From NCBI RefSeq assembly GCF_900100155.1, contig NZ_FMTP01000001.1, forward strand, positions 496,001 to 560,000: a stretch of 64,000 nt of DNA, given 5' to 3'. The notes under the pieces are model-generated. The model did not search any database and was not told where the DNA came from. It worked only from the letters and a program-made list of their open reading frames with translations. Position numbers and translations under genes: made by a program. The DNA is from Ancylobacter rudongensis (lineage in GTDB: Bacteria > Pseudomonadota > Alphaproteobacteria > Rhizobiales > Xanthobacteraceae). This document shows positions 41,840-51,952 of the stretch, piece after piece; position 1 is the stretch's first letter, and every line of letters begins with the position of its first letter.

Positions 41840-43039
41840 TCAGTGCGCCGTCTCGACCCGCCGCCGCGCCAGGGCGGCGATGAGGTCGGCATTGGCGATG
41901 ACGCCGAACAACTCGCCATCCGGCCCGGTCACGGCGATCTCGCCGCGCCCGGAGGCGAGGCGGGCCACCGCCTCGTTCAGCGTGGCGCTGCGCGGCACGC
42001 AGGCGTCGCGGTCGCTCAGCAGCAGGCGCAGCTCGGTGGCGCCGGCGCGGCGGAGCGTGTCGGCATCCACCGTGCCCTGGAAGCGCCCCATCTCGCAGAC
42101 CACGGTCACAACGGGCTCGCCGGACTGGGTCAGGATCGCCAGCGCCTCGTCGGCGCTGCTCTGCCAGGGACGGACGGCCACCGGCGGGCGCATGGCATCG
42201 CCGGCGGTGACGACCCCGAGCACGTCGATATGCTCGACGAAGCGGCGCACATACTCGTCCGCCGGGTCGGCGAGGAAATCGGCGGCGGTGCCCTGCTGCA
42301 CCACGCGCCCGTCCTTCATCAGTACGATCCGCCCGCCAAGCGCGATGGCCTCGTCGAGGTCGTGGCTGACGAAGACGATGGTCTTCTTCAGCCGCTTCTG
42401 CAGCGCCACCAGTTCCTGCTGCATGTCGCGGCGGATCAGCGGGTCGAGGGCGCTGAACGCCTCGTCCATCAACAGCACGTCCGGGTCCAGCGCCAGCGCG
42501 CGGGCGAGGCCGGCGCGCTGCTGCATGCCGCCGGAAAGCTGCGAGGGAAAATGCTGGTCCCAGCCCTTCAGCCCTACCGTCTCGATGGCCGCCATCGCCT
42601 TGTCGCGCCGGGCGGCGGGCGGCACGCCCTGCACCTCGAGGCCGTATTCGACATTGCGCTGGATGGTACGGTGGGGGAACAGCGCGAATTGCTGGAACAC
42701 CATGCCGAAGCGGGTGCGGCGCAACTCCATCAGGTCGCGCTCGCCGAGCGCGGTGACATCGGTGTCGTCGATATGGACCGAGCCGGCGGTGGGCTCGATC
42801 AGCCGGTTGATGCAGCGCAGGCAGGTGGACTTGCCGGACCCCGAAAGGCCCATGACGACGAGAATCTCGCCCTCGTCGACGTCGAAGGTTACATCCTGCA
42901 GGCCGATGACCGCGCCGGTGGCCTTCTGCACCTCGTCGCGATTCTTCCCGGCCTGCAGCAGCGGCAGGGCGACGTGCTGCTCATCGCCGAAAATCTTGGT
43001 GAGGCCGCGAACCCGGATGCGTGGCTTTTTCTCGCTCAT
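41840..43039 (-). CDS. glycine betaine/proline ABC transporter ATP-binding protein with CBS domains
   Basis: 399 residues. Walker A GLSGSGKST, Q-loop VFQQFALFPHRT, signature LSGGMQQRAGLARAL, Walker B VLLMDEAFSALD and switch His in VSHDLDEA. The C-terminal ~120 residues form two CBS motifs (AGDAMRPPVAV, GEIAVTGPDGELFGVIANADL), which in OpuA-type ATPases sense ionic strength and gate transport. First gene of the operon. Import is therefore likely to respond to osmotic stress. Confidence 0.93.
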   Translation of the reverse strand: MSEKKPRIRVRGLTKIFGDEQHVALPLLQAGKNRDEVQKATGAVIGLQDVTFDVDEGEILVVMGLSGSGKSTCLRCINRLIEPTAGSVHIDDTDVTALGERDLMELRRTRFGMVFQQFALFPHRTIQRNVEYGLEVQGVPPAARRDKAMAAIETVGLKGWDQHFPSQLSGGMQQRAGLARALALDPDVLLMDEAFSALDPLIRRDMQQELVALQKRLKKTIVFVSHDLDEAIALGGRIVLMKDGRVVQQGTAADFLADPADEYVRRFVEHIDVLGVVTAGDAMRPPVAVRPWQSSADEALAILTQSGEPVVTVVCEMGRFQGTVDADTLRRAGATELRLLLSDRDACVPRSATLNEAVARLASGRGEIAVTGPDGELFGVIANADLIAALARRRVETAH

Positions 43040-43233
43040 GCGCTCCCCTCATTATTGAGGTGAGTGTCAAACGCATGGCTGCCATGCAGATTGGACAGAT
43101 GCGACAAGCCGGGCTGCAAACACGACAGTAAAGGTGCAGGCACGGCGAGCGAAGATGACGGCGACGAAGCAGGCAAGGCGATAGTCAGCGATCTTGTCCT
43201 CTGTCTGACCCGGAGGCGGGCATCAGTTGGGGA

Positions 43234-44232
43234 TCAGGGGCCATGCCCCCAGCGATCGCGCCAAGCGGGAAGTGTTCCCGGCTGCGGAAGGGCGATCGCC
43301 TCGTAAACCGCCCGGGCACAGGCGCGGGCAAGGGTTCGAACCACTGTGTCGCCGATCAGTGCGAGATCGAAAATCGGATCGGCGAGGGGTTTCTTGCTCG
43401 TGGCCGCGGCGAAAATCGTGTCGCCATCGAGCGGTGAATGGACCGGCCAGATGGCGTGTGCATACCCATCATGGGCCATTACCGCAAGCCTTTTGCACTG
43501 CGCCTTGGTGAGAACCGCGTCGGTGGCGACGATGGCGATGGTGGTATTGGCCCCCGGCGGCAGCCCCTTCAGCGGTGGCCGCGCCGGTAGCGGCGGCAGC
43601 GGATGGGGCAGGCCGAGGCCGCCGAATTCGCCCGCCTGCTCAAAGGGCGCCGCCCAGAAATGCGCTCCGCCGGGGAAGTTGGTGGCGCCGCAGGCGTTGA
43701 CCGCCACAAGGGCGCCGACGGTGTGGCCAGTGGGGGCGATCATTGAGGCGGAGCCGAGCCCGCCCTTGAGGTCCACCGTCGTCGCCCCGGTGCCGGCGCC
43801 CACCGTGCCCAGCGGGAAATCGAGCCCGGCCGCGTTGGCGGCGGCATAGCCGAGATCGCGATAGGGCGGGAAGCGGCCCCAGTTCTTGTCGCCGCCATTG
43901 ATGAGGTCGAACAGCACCGCCCCGGGCACGATCGGCACCCGTGCCTCGCCGACGGGAAAGCCGATGCCGCGCTCGGCCAGCGCCGCCGCCACCCCGCCGG
44001 CGGCATCCAGCCCGAAGGCGGAGCCGCCGGAGAGGGTAAGGGCGTGGATGGCGCCCACCGTCTCGTCGGGCGCCAGCAAATCGGTCTCGCGCGTGCCCGG
44101 CCCGCCGCCGCGCACATCGACCGAGGCGACGGTGGGTTCGTCGAACAGCACGACGGTGACGCCGGAGGCCAGGACCAGATCGGTAGCATTGCCAACCGTC
44201 AGTCCGGCGACGTCGGTGATCAGGTTACGCAT
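43234..44232 (-). CDS. P1 (S58) family peptidase, DmpA/NylC-like
   Basis: 332 residues of an N-terminal-nucleophile hydrolase that cleaves itself into two chains. The family start ITDVAGLTVGNATD is followed by GGGPGTRETDLL, LTLSGGSAFGLDAAGGV and the self-processing site GANTTIAIV, where Asn229-Thr230 is the probable cleavage point and Thr the nucleophile. Relatives are D-aminopeptidase DmpA, beta-peptidyl aminopeptidases and 6-aminohexanoate oligomer hydrolase. Substrate unknown. ATG 44232 has GAGG five bases before it. Confidence 0.9.
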   Translation of the reverse strand: MRNLITDVAGLTVGNATDLVLASGVTVVLFDEPTVASVDVRGGGPGTRETDLLAPDETVGAIHALTLSGGSAFGLDAAGGVAAALAERGIGFPVGEARVPIVPGAVLFDLINGGDKNWGRFPPYRDLGYAAANAAGLDFPLGTVGAGTGATTVDLKGGLGSASMIAPTGHTVGALVAVNACGATNFPGGAHFWAAPFEQAGEFGGLGLPHPLPPLPARPPLKGLPPGANTTIAIVATDAVLTKAQCKRLAVMAHDGYAHAIWPVHSPLDGDTIFAAATSKKPLADPIFDLALIGDTVVRTLARACARAVYEAIALPQPGTLPAWRDRWGHGP

Positions 44233-44361
44233 GGGATCCTCGTTCTCGGCGCATCACGTTTCGGCGCATCACATCACGGGTAGAGGCCAAGCCGCCGCAT
44301 TGCGCAAGCCGGTATGGCGGTGCATTGGGAGGCTTCGGACAAGGCTAGGGTTGCTCATTTC

Positions 44362-45093
44362 ATGGCTGACGTCACTCTTCCGGCCGCCTTCCTGGCCGGC
44401 ATCGCCAGCTTCGCCTCCCCGTGCGTGCTGCCGCTGGTGCCGCCCTATCTGTGCTATCTCGCCGGGACCAGTCTCGACCAGATCACCCACAAGGCGCCGA
44501 CCGATGCCGCCGCGCGGCGCACGCTGGGGGCGGCGGCGCTGTTCGTCGCCGGCTTCTCCACGGTGTTCGTGGCGCTGGGGGCGGGCGCCTCGGTGGCGGG
44601 GGCGTATCTGCGGCTGTACTCGCAGGAACTCGCCATGGTGGCGGGCGTCGCCATCCTGCTGATGGGCCTGCACTTTCTCGGCATTCTGCGCTTCGGTTGG
44701 CTGACCCGGACCAAGCGGGTGCATGTCGACGCGCCGACTACCTTCCTTGGCGCCTATGTGATGGGGCTGGCCTTCGCCTTCGGCTGGACGCCCTGCATCG
44801 GCCCGGTGCTGGCGGCGATCCTCGCCGTGGCGGCGAGCGAGCAGACGCTGACCCATGGCGCGGGGCTGCTGGCGGTGTATTCCGCCGGGCTCGGCGTGCC
44901 GTTCCTGGCGGTGGCGGCGATGGCGCGGCCGGCGCTGGGGGTGCTCGGCCATGCCAAGCGCTACCTGCCGGTCATCGAGAAGGTGATGGGCGCGCTGCTG
45001 GTGCTGACCGGCATCGGCTTTCTCTCCGGCTGGATGGCGCAGGTGAGCTACTGGCTGCTGGAGACCTTCCCGGCGCTTTCCGCTTTCGGCTGA
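44362..45093 (+). CDS. ccdA: CcdA-type thiol-disulfide electron carrier
   Basis: 243 residues, six transmembrane helices. The two redox cysteines are in FASPCVLPLVPPY and FGWTPCIGPVLA, the DsbD/CcdA signature. It moves electrons from cytoplasmic thioredoxin to periplasmic thiol proteins, usually for cytochrome c maturation. Neither ccm genes nor a periplasmic thioredoxin are next to it. ATG 44362 is the family-typical start. The protein lacks the thioredoxin domains of full DsbD. Confidence 0.93.
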   Translation: MADVTLPAAFLAGIASFASPCVLPLVPPYLCYLAGTSLDQITHKAPTDAAARRTLGAAALFVAGFSTVFVALGAGASVAGAYLRLYSQELAMVAGVAILLMGLHFLGILRFGWLTRTKRVHVDAPTTFLGAYVMGLAFAFGWTPCIGPVLAAILAVAASEQTLTHGAGLLAVYSAGLGVPFLAVAAMARPALGVLGHAKRYLPVIEKVMGALLVLTGIGFLSGWMAQVSYWLLETFPALSAFG

Positions 45094-45141
45094 GCGGCAT
45101 CGGGCCTTTCCCGCGCTGCCTTCCCTGCATCGTGCAAAGAA

Positions 45142-45170
45142 AAACCCGCCGGATCGCTCCGGCGGGTTTC
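45142..45170. terminator. bidirectional terminator between ccdA and livK
   Basis: AAACCCGCCGG (45142-45152) pairs with CCGGCGGGTTT (45159-45169) around ATCGCT, with A- and T-tracts on both sides; it ends both convergent transcripts. Confidence 0.88.
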
Positions 45171-45224
45171 GTCTGTTCGCGGTGAAGGCCGGTCGCCGCG
45201 CCACAGGGGACGCGGCGGTTCGGC

Positions 45225-46325
45225 TCACATCTGCGAGTAACCGCCGTCCTTCCAGACGTACAGCACGTAGTCGAGGGTGGTGCGGTCGCCCTTCTTGTCG
45301 AAGATCAGGTCGCCAAGAACGGTCTTGAAGGTCGCGCCCGAGTGGATGTACTCGGCCAGCTTGGCGTTATCGAGCGACTTGGTCGCCTCGGCAGCCTGCT
45401 GGAACACCTGGCCGGCGGCGTAGGTGTAGAGCACGTAGCCTTCCGGATCGATGCCCTTCTTCTTGAACTCGGCGACGACCGCGGCGGCCGCCGGGCTGTT
45501 GCGCGGGTCGGGACCGAAGGTCATCAGCGTGCCGGCGGCGCCCGGACCGGCGATGGTCCAGAACTCCTTGTCGGTGATGCCGTCGCCCGAGAACAGGACG
45601 GTGGTCATGCCCTGGTCGCGCATCTGGCGCACGAGCAGGCCGGCTTCGGTGTGCAGGCCGCCGTAATAGAGCACGTCGACATTGGCGGCCTTCAGCTTCG
45701 ACACGAGCGCGGAATAGTCCTTCTCGCCCGGGTTGATGCCTTCATAGACCACTTCCGTGACGCCGGCGGCATTCATGGCTTTCTGGGTCTCGTCGGCAAG
45801 GCCCTTTCCGTAGGGGGTCTTGTCGTGGACGATGGCGACCTTCTTGTCCTTCAGGTTCTTGGCGATGTAGTCGCCGGCGACGGCGCCCTGCTGGTCGTCA
45901 CGGCCGCAGACGCGGAACACGGTGGTGAGGCCGCGCTCGGTGAAGGTCGGGTTGGTCGAGGCCGGGGTGAGCTGGAGGATGCCGGCTTCGGCATACTGCT
46001 CCGAGGCCGGGATCGACACACCGGAGTTGAAGTGGCCGAGGACGACCTTGACGCCGTCGGAGATGAACTTGTTGGCGACCGACACGCCCTGCTCGGGCTT
46101 GGAGGCGTCGTCGCCGATGATCAGCTCGACCTTCTCGCCGAGGATGCCGCCCTTGGCGTTGACGTCAGCGGCCCACTGTTCGGCGCCGTTCTTCAGCTGG
46201 GCGCCGAAGGTGGCGTTCGCGCCCGTCATGGGGCCGCCCACGCCGACCTTGATCTGCGCCGACGCCGGAGCGGCCAGCGCCGCCATGGCGCCGAGCGCGA
46301 GGCCGGCAATCAGAAGCTTCTTCAT
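45225..46325 (-). CDS. livK: branched-chain amino acid ABC transporter substrate-binding protein
   Basis: 366 residues, signal peptide ending ASAQ, then the type I periplasmic binding fold: IKVGVGGPMTGANATFG, HFNSGVSIPASE, TPASTNPTFTERG and KVAIVHDKTPYGKGLA. It is the last gene of the livHMGF operon and binds Leu/Ile/Val or related amides. AGGAGA precedes the ATG. Confidence 0.93.
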   Translation of the reverse strand: MKKLLIAGLALGAMAALAAPASAQIKVGVGGPMTGANATFGAQLKNGAEQWAADVNAKGGILGEKVELIIGDDASKPEQGVSVANKFISDGVKVVLGHFNSGVSIPASEQYAEAGILQLTPASTNPTFTERGLTTVFRVCGRDDQQGAVAGDYIAKNLKDKKVAIVHDKTPYGKGLADETQKAMNAAGVTEVVYEGINPGEKDYSALVSKLKAANVDVLYYGGLHTEAGLLVRQMRDQGMTTVLFSGDGITDKEFWTIAGPGAAGTLMTFGPDPRNSPAAAAVVAEFKKKGIDPEGYVLYTYAAGQVFQQAAEATKSLDNAKLAEYIHSGATFKTVLGDLIFDKKGDRTTLDYVLYVWKDGGYSQM

Positions 46326-46455
46326 GAACGTCTCTCCTGGTTCTGGAAGGGTGGAAAGCACGGACTTTACGGCTCGGCGGCTGTCCCCCGGGCCGATATC
46401 ATGCCTTTTTCGATGCTCTTGTCGACGAGCAAGCGAAACATGGTGACGGCGCCTG

Positions 46456-46928
46456 TCAGGACCCGCCGGAACGGGTGCCGGCGCCGCCTTCGAGCCAGCC
46501 GAAGAACCCCGACTGGCGGTAGATCCAGCCATAGCGGGTCGCCATCTGCCGCGCCCGCTCGGCACGGAAGCCGAGGGTGGCGATGGCGACCAGGAAGGCC
46601 GTATCGGTGAGGAAATAGTGCAGCGAGAGCAGCGTGCCCTCGAACAGCGCGAAATGGAAGAACCGCACCACGCAGCCCAGCAGCAGCGCATAGAGCACCG
46701 CCTGCCGGTAGGGCCGCCAGGTTGTGGCGATGGAGCGGCCGGTCAGCCATGCCGCGCCGCCGCCCAGAAACAGGGAGACCAGCACGAAGTCGGCGCGCGA
46801 CACCTCGACCACCAGCTCGGGCCTGAACGCGGCCGAGAGCAGGACGAGGGCCACCACCAGCAGCGGCAGGGCGACGGCGAGGCTGGCCGAACTGCCCTTG
46901 GAAACGAGGGTGCCGGAAACGGGTGCCA

Positions 46929-46929
<1 letters not shown>
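46456..46929 (-). CDS. DUF6867 membrane protein of the liv operon
   Basis: 157 residues with about four transmembrane segments; GGGAAWLTGRSIATTWRPY, RFFHFALFEGTLLSLHYFL and the C-terminal RARQMATRYGWIYR identify the DUF6867 family, seen inside branched-chain amino acid transporter operons of Rhizobiales. The start overlaps the livF stop (ATGA). It may be an accessory membrane subunit; no function is established. It carries about 35 more N-terminal residues than family members I recall. Confidence 0.85.
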
Positions 46930-47701
<772 letters not shown>

Positions 47702-47705
<4 letters not shown>

Positions 47706-48664
47706 GCGCCCGCTCCCGTCGGGTTGGTGTCCAGGTGAAGCTCGGCCTCGACCTCCTCCACCGCGTCCTCGTCGACGCCGAGATAGGCGGCGATGACGCG
47801 CGGGTCGTTCTTCACCGCCTGCGGCGTGCCGTCGGAGATCTTGGTGCCGTAGTCGAGCACGACTACATGGTCGGAAATCTCCATCACCACACTCATGTCG
47901 TGCTCGATCAGCAGGATCGAGGTGCCATGTTCGGCGCGAATGGCGCGCAGCAGCGTGTTGAGTTCGAGGCTTTCGCGCGGGTTGAGGCCGGCGGCGGGCT
48001 CGTCGAGGCAGAGCAGGATCGGCTCCGAGCACATGGCGCGGGCGATCTCCAGCCGGCGCTGGGCGCCATAGGGCAGGTCGCCGGCCGGGTCGTCGGCGCG
48101 GTCGGTGAGGCCGACCTTGTCCAGCCAGTACTCCGCCTTGGCGGTGGCGGCCTTCTGGGCCTTGGTCCAGCCGGGCAGGCCGAACAGCCCCTTGAGCGAA
48201 TAGCCCGAGGCGGCCATCAGCGCGTTGTGCTGGGCGACCATGAGGTTTTCCAGCACGGTCATGCCGGTGAACAGCCGGATGTTCTGGAAGGTGCGAGCGA
48301 CCTTGGCACCGCCCGAGACCAGGTAATCCGGCATCCGCTCCAGCAGGAACACGCCGGCGTCGCGCCCGACCAGCGAGCGCTCGCCGATGCGCGTCACTTC
48401 GGCGATCTCGCCGGGCGTCGGCGCGCGGCCATGCGCCAGGATCAGACGGCCCTCGCTCGGCTTGTAGAAGCCGGTGATGCAGTTGAACACCGTGGTCTTG
48501 CCGGCGCCATTGGGGCCGATCAGGGCGGTGATGTCGCCGCGCCCGACCTTGAAGCTGAGGTCGTTGACCGCGATCAGGCCGCCGAAGCGCATGAACAGGT
48601 GTTCGACGATGAGGATGGGGTCGGCTTCCCAGCGCGGGAGGCCGTTTGCGGGAGAGGTTGCCAT
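47702..48664 (-). CDS. livG: branched-chain amino acid ABC transporter ATP-binding protein LivG
   Basis: 320 residues; Walker A GPNGAGKTT, FNCITGFYKPSEG, VARTFQNIRLF and LLCLDEPAAGLNP mark LivG. It is longer than many LivG proteins because of an insert after the first 80 residues and a 30-residue acidic tail. ATG 48664 overlaps the livM stop (ATGA). Confidence 0.95.
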
Positions 48665-50097
48665 CAGCCGTGGCCCTCCTTCACGAGATCGCCCGATACC
48701 GCCTTGCGTTCCTTGAGGAAGATCGTCGGGTCGCGGGTGGAGACGAGGCCGCGCGGCTTCCACACCATGATGGCGACCATGGCGAAGCCGAAGATCAGCA
48801 TGCGGTAGAGGCTGGGGTCGAAGTCATTGCCGAAGATCTGCGTCAGGAAGCCGAGATTGCGCAGCATCTCCATGCCGCCCATCATGACCGCCGCCGCCAC
48901 CGCGACGCCGATCTGCGAGCCCATGCCGCCGAGCACGACGATGGCGAGGATCATCGCCGACACGTCGAAGGTGAAGCTCTCCGGGCTGACGAAGCCGGCG
49001 CGCACGGCGAAGAAGCAGCCGGCGAAGCCGCCGAACATCGCGCCGGTGGCGAAGGCGGACAGCTTGGTCGTCGTGGTGTTGATGCCGAGCGAGCGGCAGG
49101 CGATCTCGTCCTCGCGCAGCGCTTCCCAGGCCCGCCCGACCGGCAGGCGGCGCAGGCGCACGGTGACGAAGGCGGTCAGGAGCGCCAGCGCCAGGATGAC
49201 GAAATACAGGAAGACGATGCGGTGCATCGGGCTGAAGGGCAGCCCGAACAGCGCGGCAAAGCCGTCCGGCCCGGCATTGAAGGGAATGCCGAAAAAGGTG
49301 GCGCGCGGGATCGAGGCGATGCCCGCCCCGCCATTTGTGAAGTCCACCCAGTTGATCAGCACCAGGCGGATGATCTCGCCGAAGGCCAGGGTGACAATGG
49401 CGAGATAGTCGCCGCGCAGCCGCAGCACCGGAAAGCCCAGGATCATGCCCCAGACGCCGGCGAAGATGCCGGCCATCGGCAGGCAGATCCAGAACGCCCA
49501 ATTGGCCCAGAAGGTGGCGCCGAACAGGCCGGCGAAGAAGTCGTTGATCGGCGCCGAGGTGGCGAGCAGGGCATAGGTGTAGGCGCCCACCGCGTAGAAG
49601 GCGACATAGCCGAGATCGAGCAGGCCGGCGAGGCCGACGACGATGTTCAGCCCCCAGCCAAGCATCACATAGGTGAGGATGAGGATGCCGAGATCGATGA
49701 GATAGCGGCTCTCGTTCAGCCCGCCGAGCGAGAAGATGGCGATGGCCGGAAACAGCACGGCGAAGGCCAGCAGCGCCGGCTTGACGCCGGGGCCGATGAA
49801 CGTTCCGGCCCGGTCGAACAGGGTCGGGCCGGTGTGGGTGGACGGCTTGCGGTTCGGCGACCACAGGGTGAGGTTCAGCAGCAGCCGGCCGAAGAAGATG
49901 ATGCCGACCATGATAGCCAGCAGCGAGGGCCGGTAGGCCAGCCCCAGCGCGCCGTCGATGATGACGGTTTCGAACCCGATGAGCGGGCCGAACAGGCCCA
50001 GCGCGATCAGGCCCGCGATCAGCGCGTCCTTGAAGGCGGGGCCCAGCACGGGGATGGCAGCCGCGGGCGGAGCGGTTTCGGCGGTCTGGACAGCCAT
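48664..50097 (-). CDS. livM: branched-chain amino acid ABC transporter permease LivM
   Basis: 477 residues with an extended N-terminal part; about ten membrane helices. The LivM core has [24 protein letters not shown] split over two helices, [16 protein letters not shown] and [20 protein letters not shown] (the EAA loop). It lies 11 bp after livH. Confidence 0.95.
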   Translation of the reverse strand: MAVQTAETAPPAAAIPVLGPAFKDALIAGLIALGLFGPLIGFETVIIDGALGLAYRPSLLAIMVGIIFFGRLLLNLTLWSPNRKPSTHTGPTLFDRAGTFIGPGVKPALLAFAVLFPAIAIFSLGGLNESRYLIDLGILILTYVMLGWGLNIVVGLAGLLDLGYVAFYAVGAYTYALLATSAPINDFFAGLFGATFWANWAFWICLPMAGIFAGVWGMILGFPVLRLRGDYLAIVTLAFGEIIRLVLINWVDFTNGGAGIASIPRATFFGIPFNAGPDGFAALFGLPFSPMHRIVFLYFVILALALLTAFVTVRLRRLPVGRAWEALREDEIACRSLGINTTTTKLSAFATGAMFGGFAGCFFAVRAGFVSPESFTFDVSAMILAIVVLGGMGSQIGVAVAAAVMMGGMEMLRNLGFLTQIFGNDFDPSLYRMLIFGFAMVAIMVWKPRGLVSTRDPTIFLKERKAVSGDLVKEGHG

Positions 50098-50108
50098 GAT
50101 GCGCGACC

Positions 50109-51026
50109 TCAGACCTTCTCGACCTCAGGCCGGCCCAGTAGGCCCTGCGGCATGAAGATCAGCGTGATGGCGAGGATGGAGAACGCCGCGACATCCTTGT
50201 ACTCGATGGAGAAATAGGCCGACCAGAAGGTCTCGATCAGCCCGATCAGCAGCCCGCCGAGCACGGCGCCGGGAAGCGAGCCGATGCCGCCGAGCACCGC
50301 CGCGGTGAAGGCCTTGACGCCGGGAACGAAGCCGTCGGCGAAGTTCGCTACCCCGTAATACATCAGGTAGAGCGTGCCGGCGACGGCGGCCAGCGCGGCG
50401 CCGATGACGAAGGTCAGCGAGATGGTGTGGTCGACATTGATGCCGAGCAGCGCCGCCATCTTGCGGTCCTGTTCGCAGGCGCGCTGGGCGCGGCCGAGCG
50501 AGGTCTTCTGCACCAGGTACCAGAAGCCGCCGAGCAGCGCGGCGGTGATCACCATGATGATCACCTGCTTCCAGGCCAGCGTGACCTGGTAGGAGCCGTT
50601 GTCCATGAGCACGATCACATCGGTGATCATCGGCGGGATCGGCTTGTTGCGCGGACCCTGCGTCACCTGCACGAAATTGGCGAGGAAGATCGACATGCCG
50701 ATGGCGGAGATCATCGGCGCCAGCCGGAACGAGCCGCGCAGCGGCCGGTAGGCCACACGCTCGATCGCCCAGTTCAGCAGCGAGGTGAACACCATCGCCA
50801 CCACAAGCACGATGGCCAGCGCCAGGAAGATGGAGGTGATGCCCATCACCGTCGTGACCAGCAGGAAGCAGATCAGCGCGATGAAGGCGGAGACCATGAA
50901 GACGTCGCCATGGGCGAAGTTGACCATGCCGATGATGCCGAACACCATGGTATAGCCGATGGCGATCAGCCCGTAGATCGAGCCGAGCGTCAGCCCGTTG
51001 ATGAGCTGCTGAACAAAGATTTCCAT
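50109..51026 (-). CDS. livH: branched-chain amino acid ABC transporter permease LivH
   Basis: 305 residues; [20 protein letters not shown] start, [30 protein letters not shown] (EAA loop). It is the first gene of the livHMGF-DUF6867-livK operon. Its promoter lies in the 390-bp region to the right, which holds a palindrome and paired repeats. Confidence 0.95.
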   Translation of the reverse strand: MEIFVQQLINGLTLGSIYGLIAIGYTMVFGIIGMVNFAHGDVFMVSAFIALICFLLVTTVMGITSIFLALAIVLVVAMVFTSLLNWAIERVAYRPLRGSFRLAPMISAIGMSIFLANFVQVTQGPRNKPIPPMITDVIVLMDNGSYQVTLAWKQVIIMVITAALLGGFWYLVQKTSLGRAQRACEQDRKMAALLGINVDHTISLTFVIGAALAAVAGTLYLMYYGVANFADGFVPGVKAFTAAVLGGIGSLPGAVLGGLLIGLIETFWSAYFSIEYKDVAAFSILAITLIFMPQGLLGRPEVEKV

Positions 51027-51150
51027 GATTGTGCCGGCTCCCCTCAGCCGCATTTGCGCAAGCGCTGCCGTCGGGCTTTTGCACAGTTTGTAACCGTGCC
51101 CGTACGGTGTGCGCCTCTGACTCTTAGCCTGCGCCACGTTCCGATACAAT

Positions 51151-51209
51151 TCGATCGAAAGACGAAATGCAATCGATCGAAAAGCATGATACCAGGGTAT
51201 TTAAATACC
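51151..51209. promoter_or_regulatory. candidate operator: paired repeats and 14-bp palindrome upstream of the liv operon
   Basis: TCGATCGAAA occurs at 51151-51160 and again at 51173-51182, 22 bp apart (two helical turns), and GGTATTTAAATACC at 51196-51209 is a perfect palindrome. The surrounding 51027-51416 gap is AT-rich, has no plausible gene and must carry the livH promoter and that of the flavin reductase. Confidence 0.6.
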
Positions 51210-51416
51210 TTTTTCGTGAATCTCCTTGCAACTCAAACGGTTAATGTGGTGGCGCTGCGTCCGCACTGTGGCGGGACCTGTCATTTTTGTCTTCACAACG
51301 TCATGTACGAGGCTGGGGCGCGCGCGGATTTCAAATGCGCCCCGCAGAGGTTATGCACAGCGCAGCCGCGTGGCGTGGATCGTCGCCCCACGCGAGGCCG
51401 CAGGAGGCAACGCAGC

Positions 51417-51944
51417 TTGGACCAGCCCAAGGCACATGAGGGGGCACATCACGACGCGGCGCACGCGGTCGAGGCCGGGCTCTATCGCGAGGCGATGAGC
51501 CGGCTGGTGGCCGCCGTGCATGTGATCACCACCCACGGCCCGGACGGGCGGGCCGGTTTCACCGCGACCGCCGTCGCCTCGGTGTCCGATAGCCCGCCCA
51601 CATTGCTGGTCTGCCTCAACCGCCGCATCCGCTCCGCCTCCGCCTTCCGCCAGTCCGGCCGGTTCGCGGTCAACATGCTGGGCGCCGAGCAGCAAAGCGT
51701 GGCGGAGAGCTTCGGTGGGCGTGGCGGGCTGGAGGGCGAGCAGCGATTCGGCGTCGGCCACTGGCATGAGGGAGCGTTGGGCCTGCCCTGCCTCACCGGG
51801 GCGATCGCGGTGTTTCAGTGCCGCATGGTGGAAATCCGCACCGTTGCGACCCATGACGTGCTGGTCGGGCGGGTCGAGGCGGTGACGCTCGGCCCGGACA
51901 AGGCCAAGCTCGCCTATCTTGGGCGGGGGTTCCTGTCGGTCTGA
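51417..51944 (+). CDS. flavin reductase-like FMN-binding split-barrel protein
   Basis: 175 residues of the HpaC/RutF type: YREAMSRLVAAVHVITTHGP, FTATAVASVSDSPPTLLVCL, SASAFRQSGRFAVNML. Such proteins reduce FMN/FAD for two-component monooxygenases. TTG 51417 is chosen because AGGAGG lies about nine bases before it; ATG 51495 would cut into the first helix. A partner oxygenase is not visible nearby. The 3' end converges on the HI0933-type gene, 8 bp apart. Confidence 0.82.
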   Translation: MDQPKAHEGAHHDAAHAVEAGLYREAMSRLVAAVHVITTHGPDGRAGFTATAVASVSDSPPTLLVCLNRRIRSASAFRQSGRFAVNMLGAEQQSVAESFGGRGGLEGEQRFGVGHWHEGALGLPCLTGAIAVFQCRMVEIRTVATHDVLVGRVEAVTLGPDKAKLAYLGRGFLSV

Positions 51945-51952
51945 GCCTCGGC

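Noticed and set aside
40811-43063. Long open frame antisense to the betaine transporter operon
   Set aside because: The three ABC genes on the minus strand carry all expected motifs.
43064-43306. Short open frame in the gap before the P1 peptidase gene
   Set aside because: It overlaps the peptidase 3' end, is Cys/Arg-rich without a pattern and has no ribosome site.
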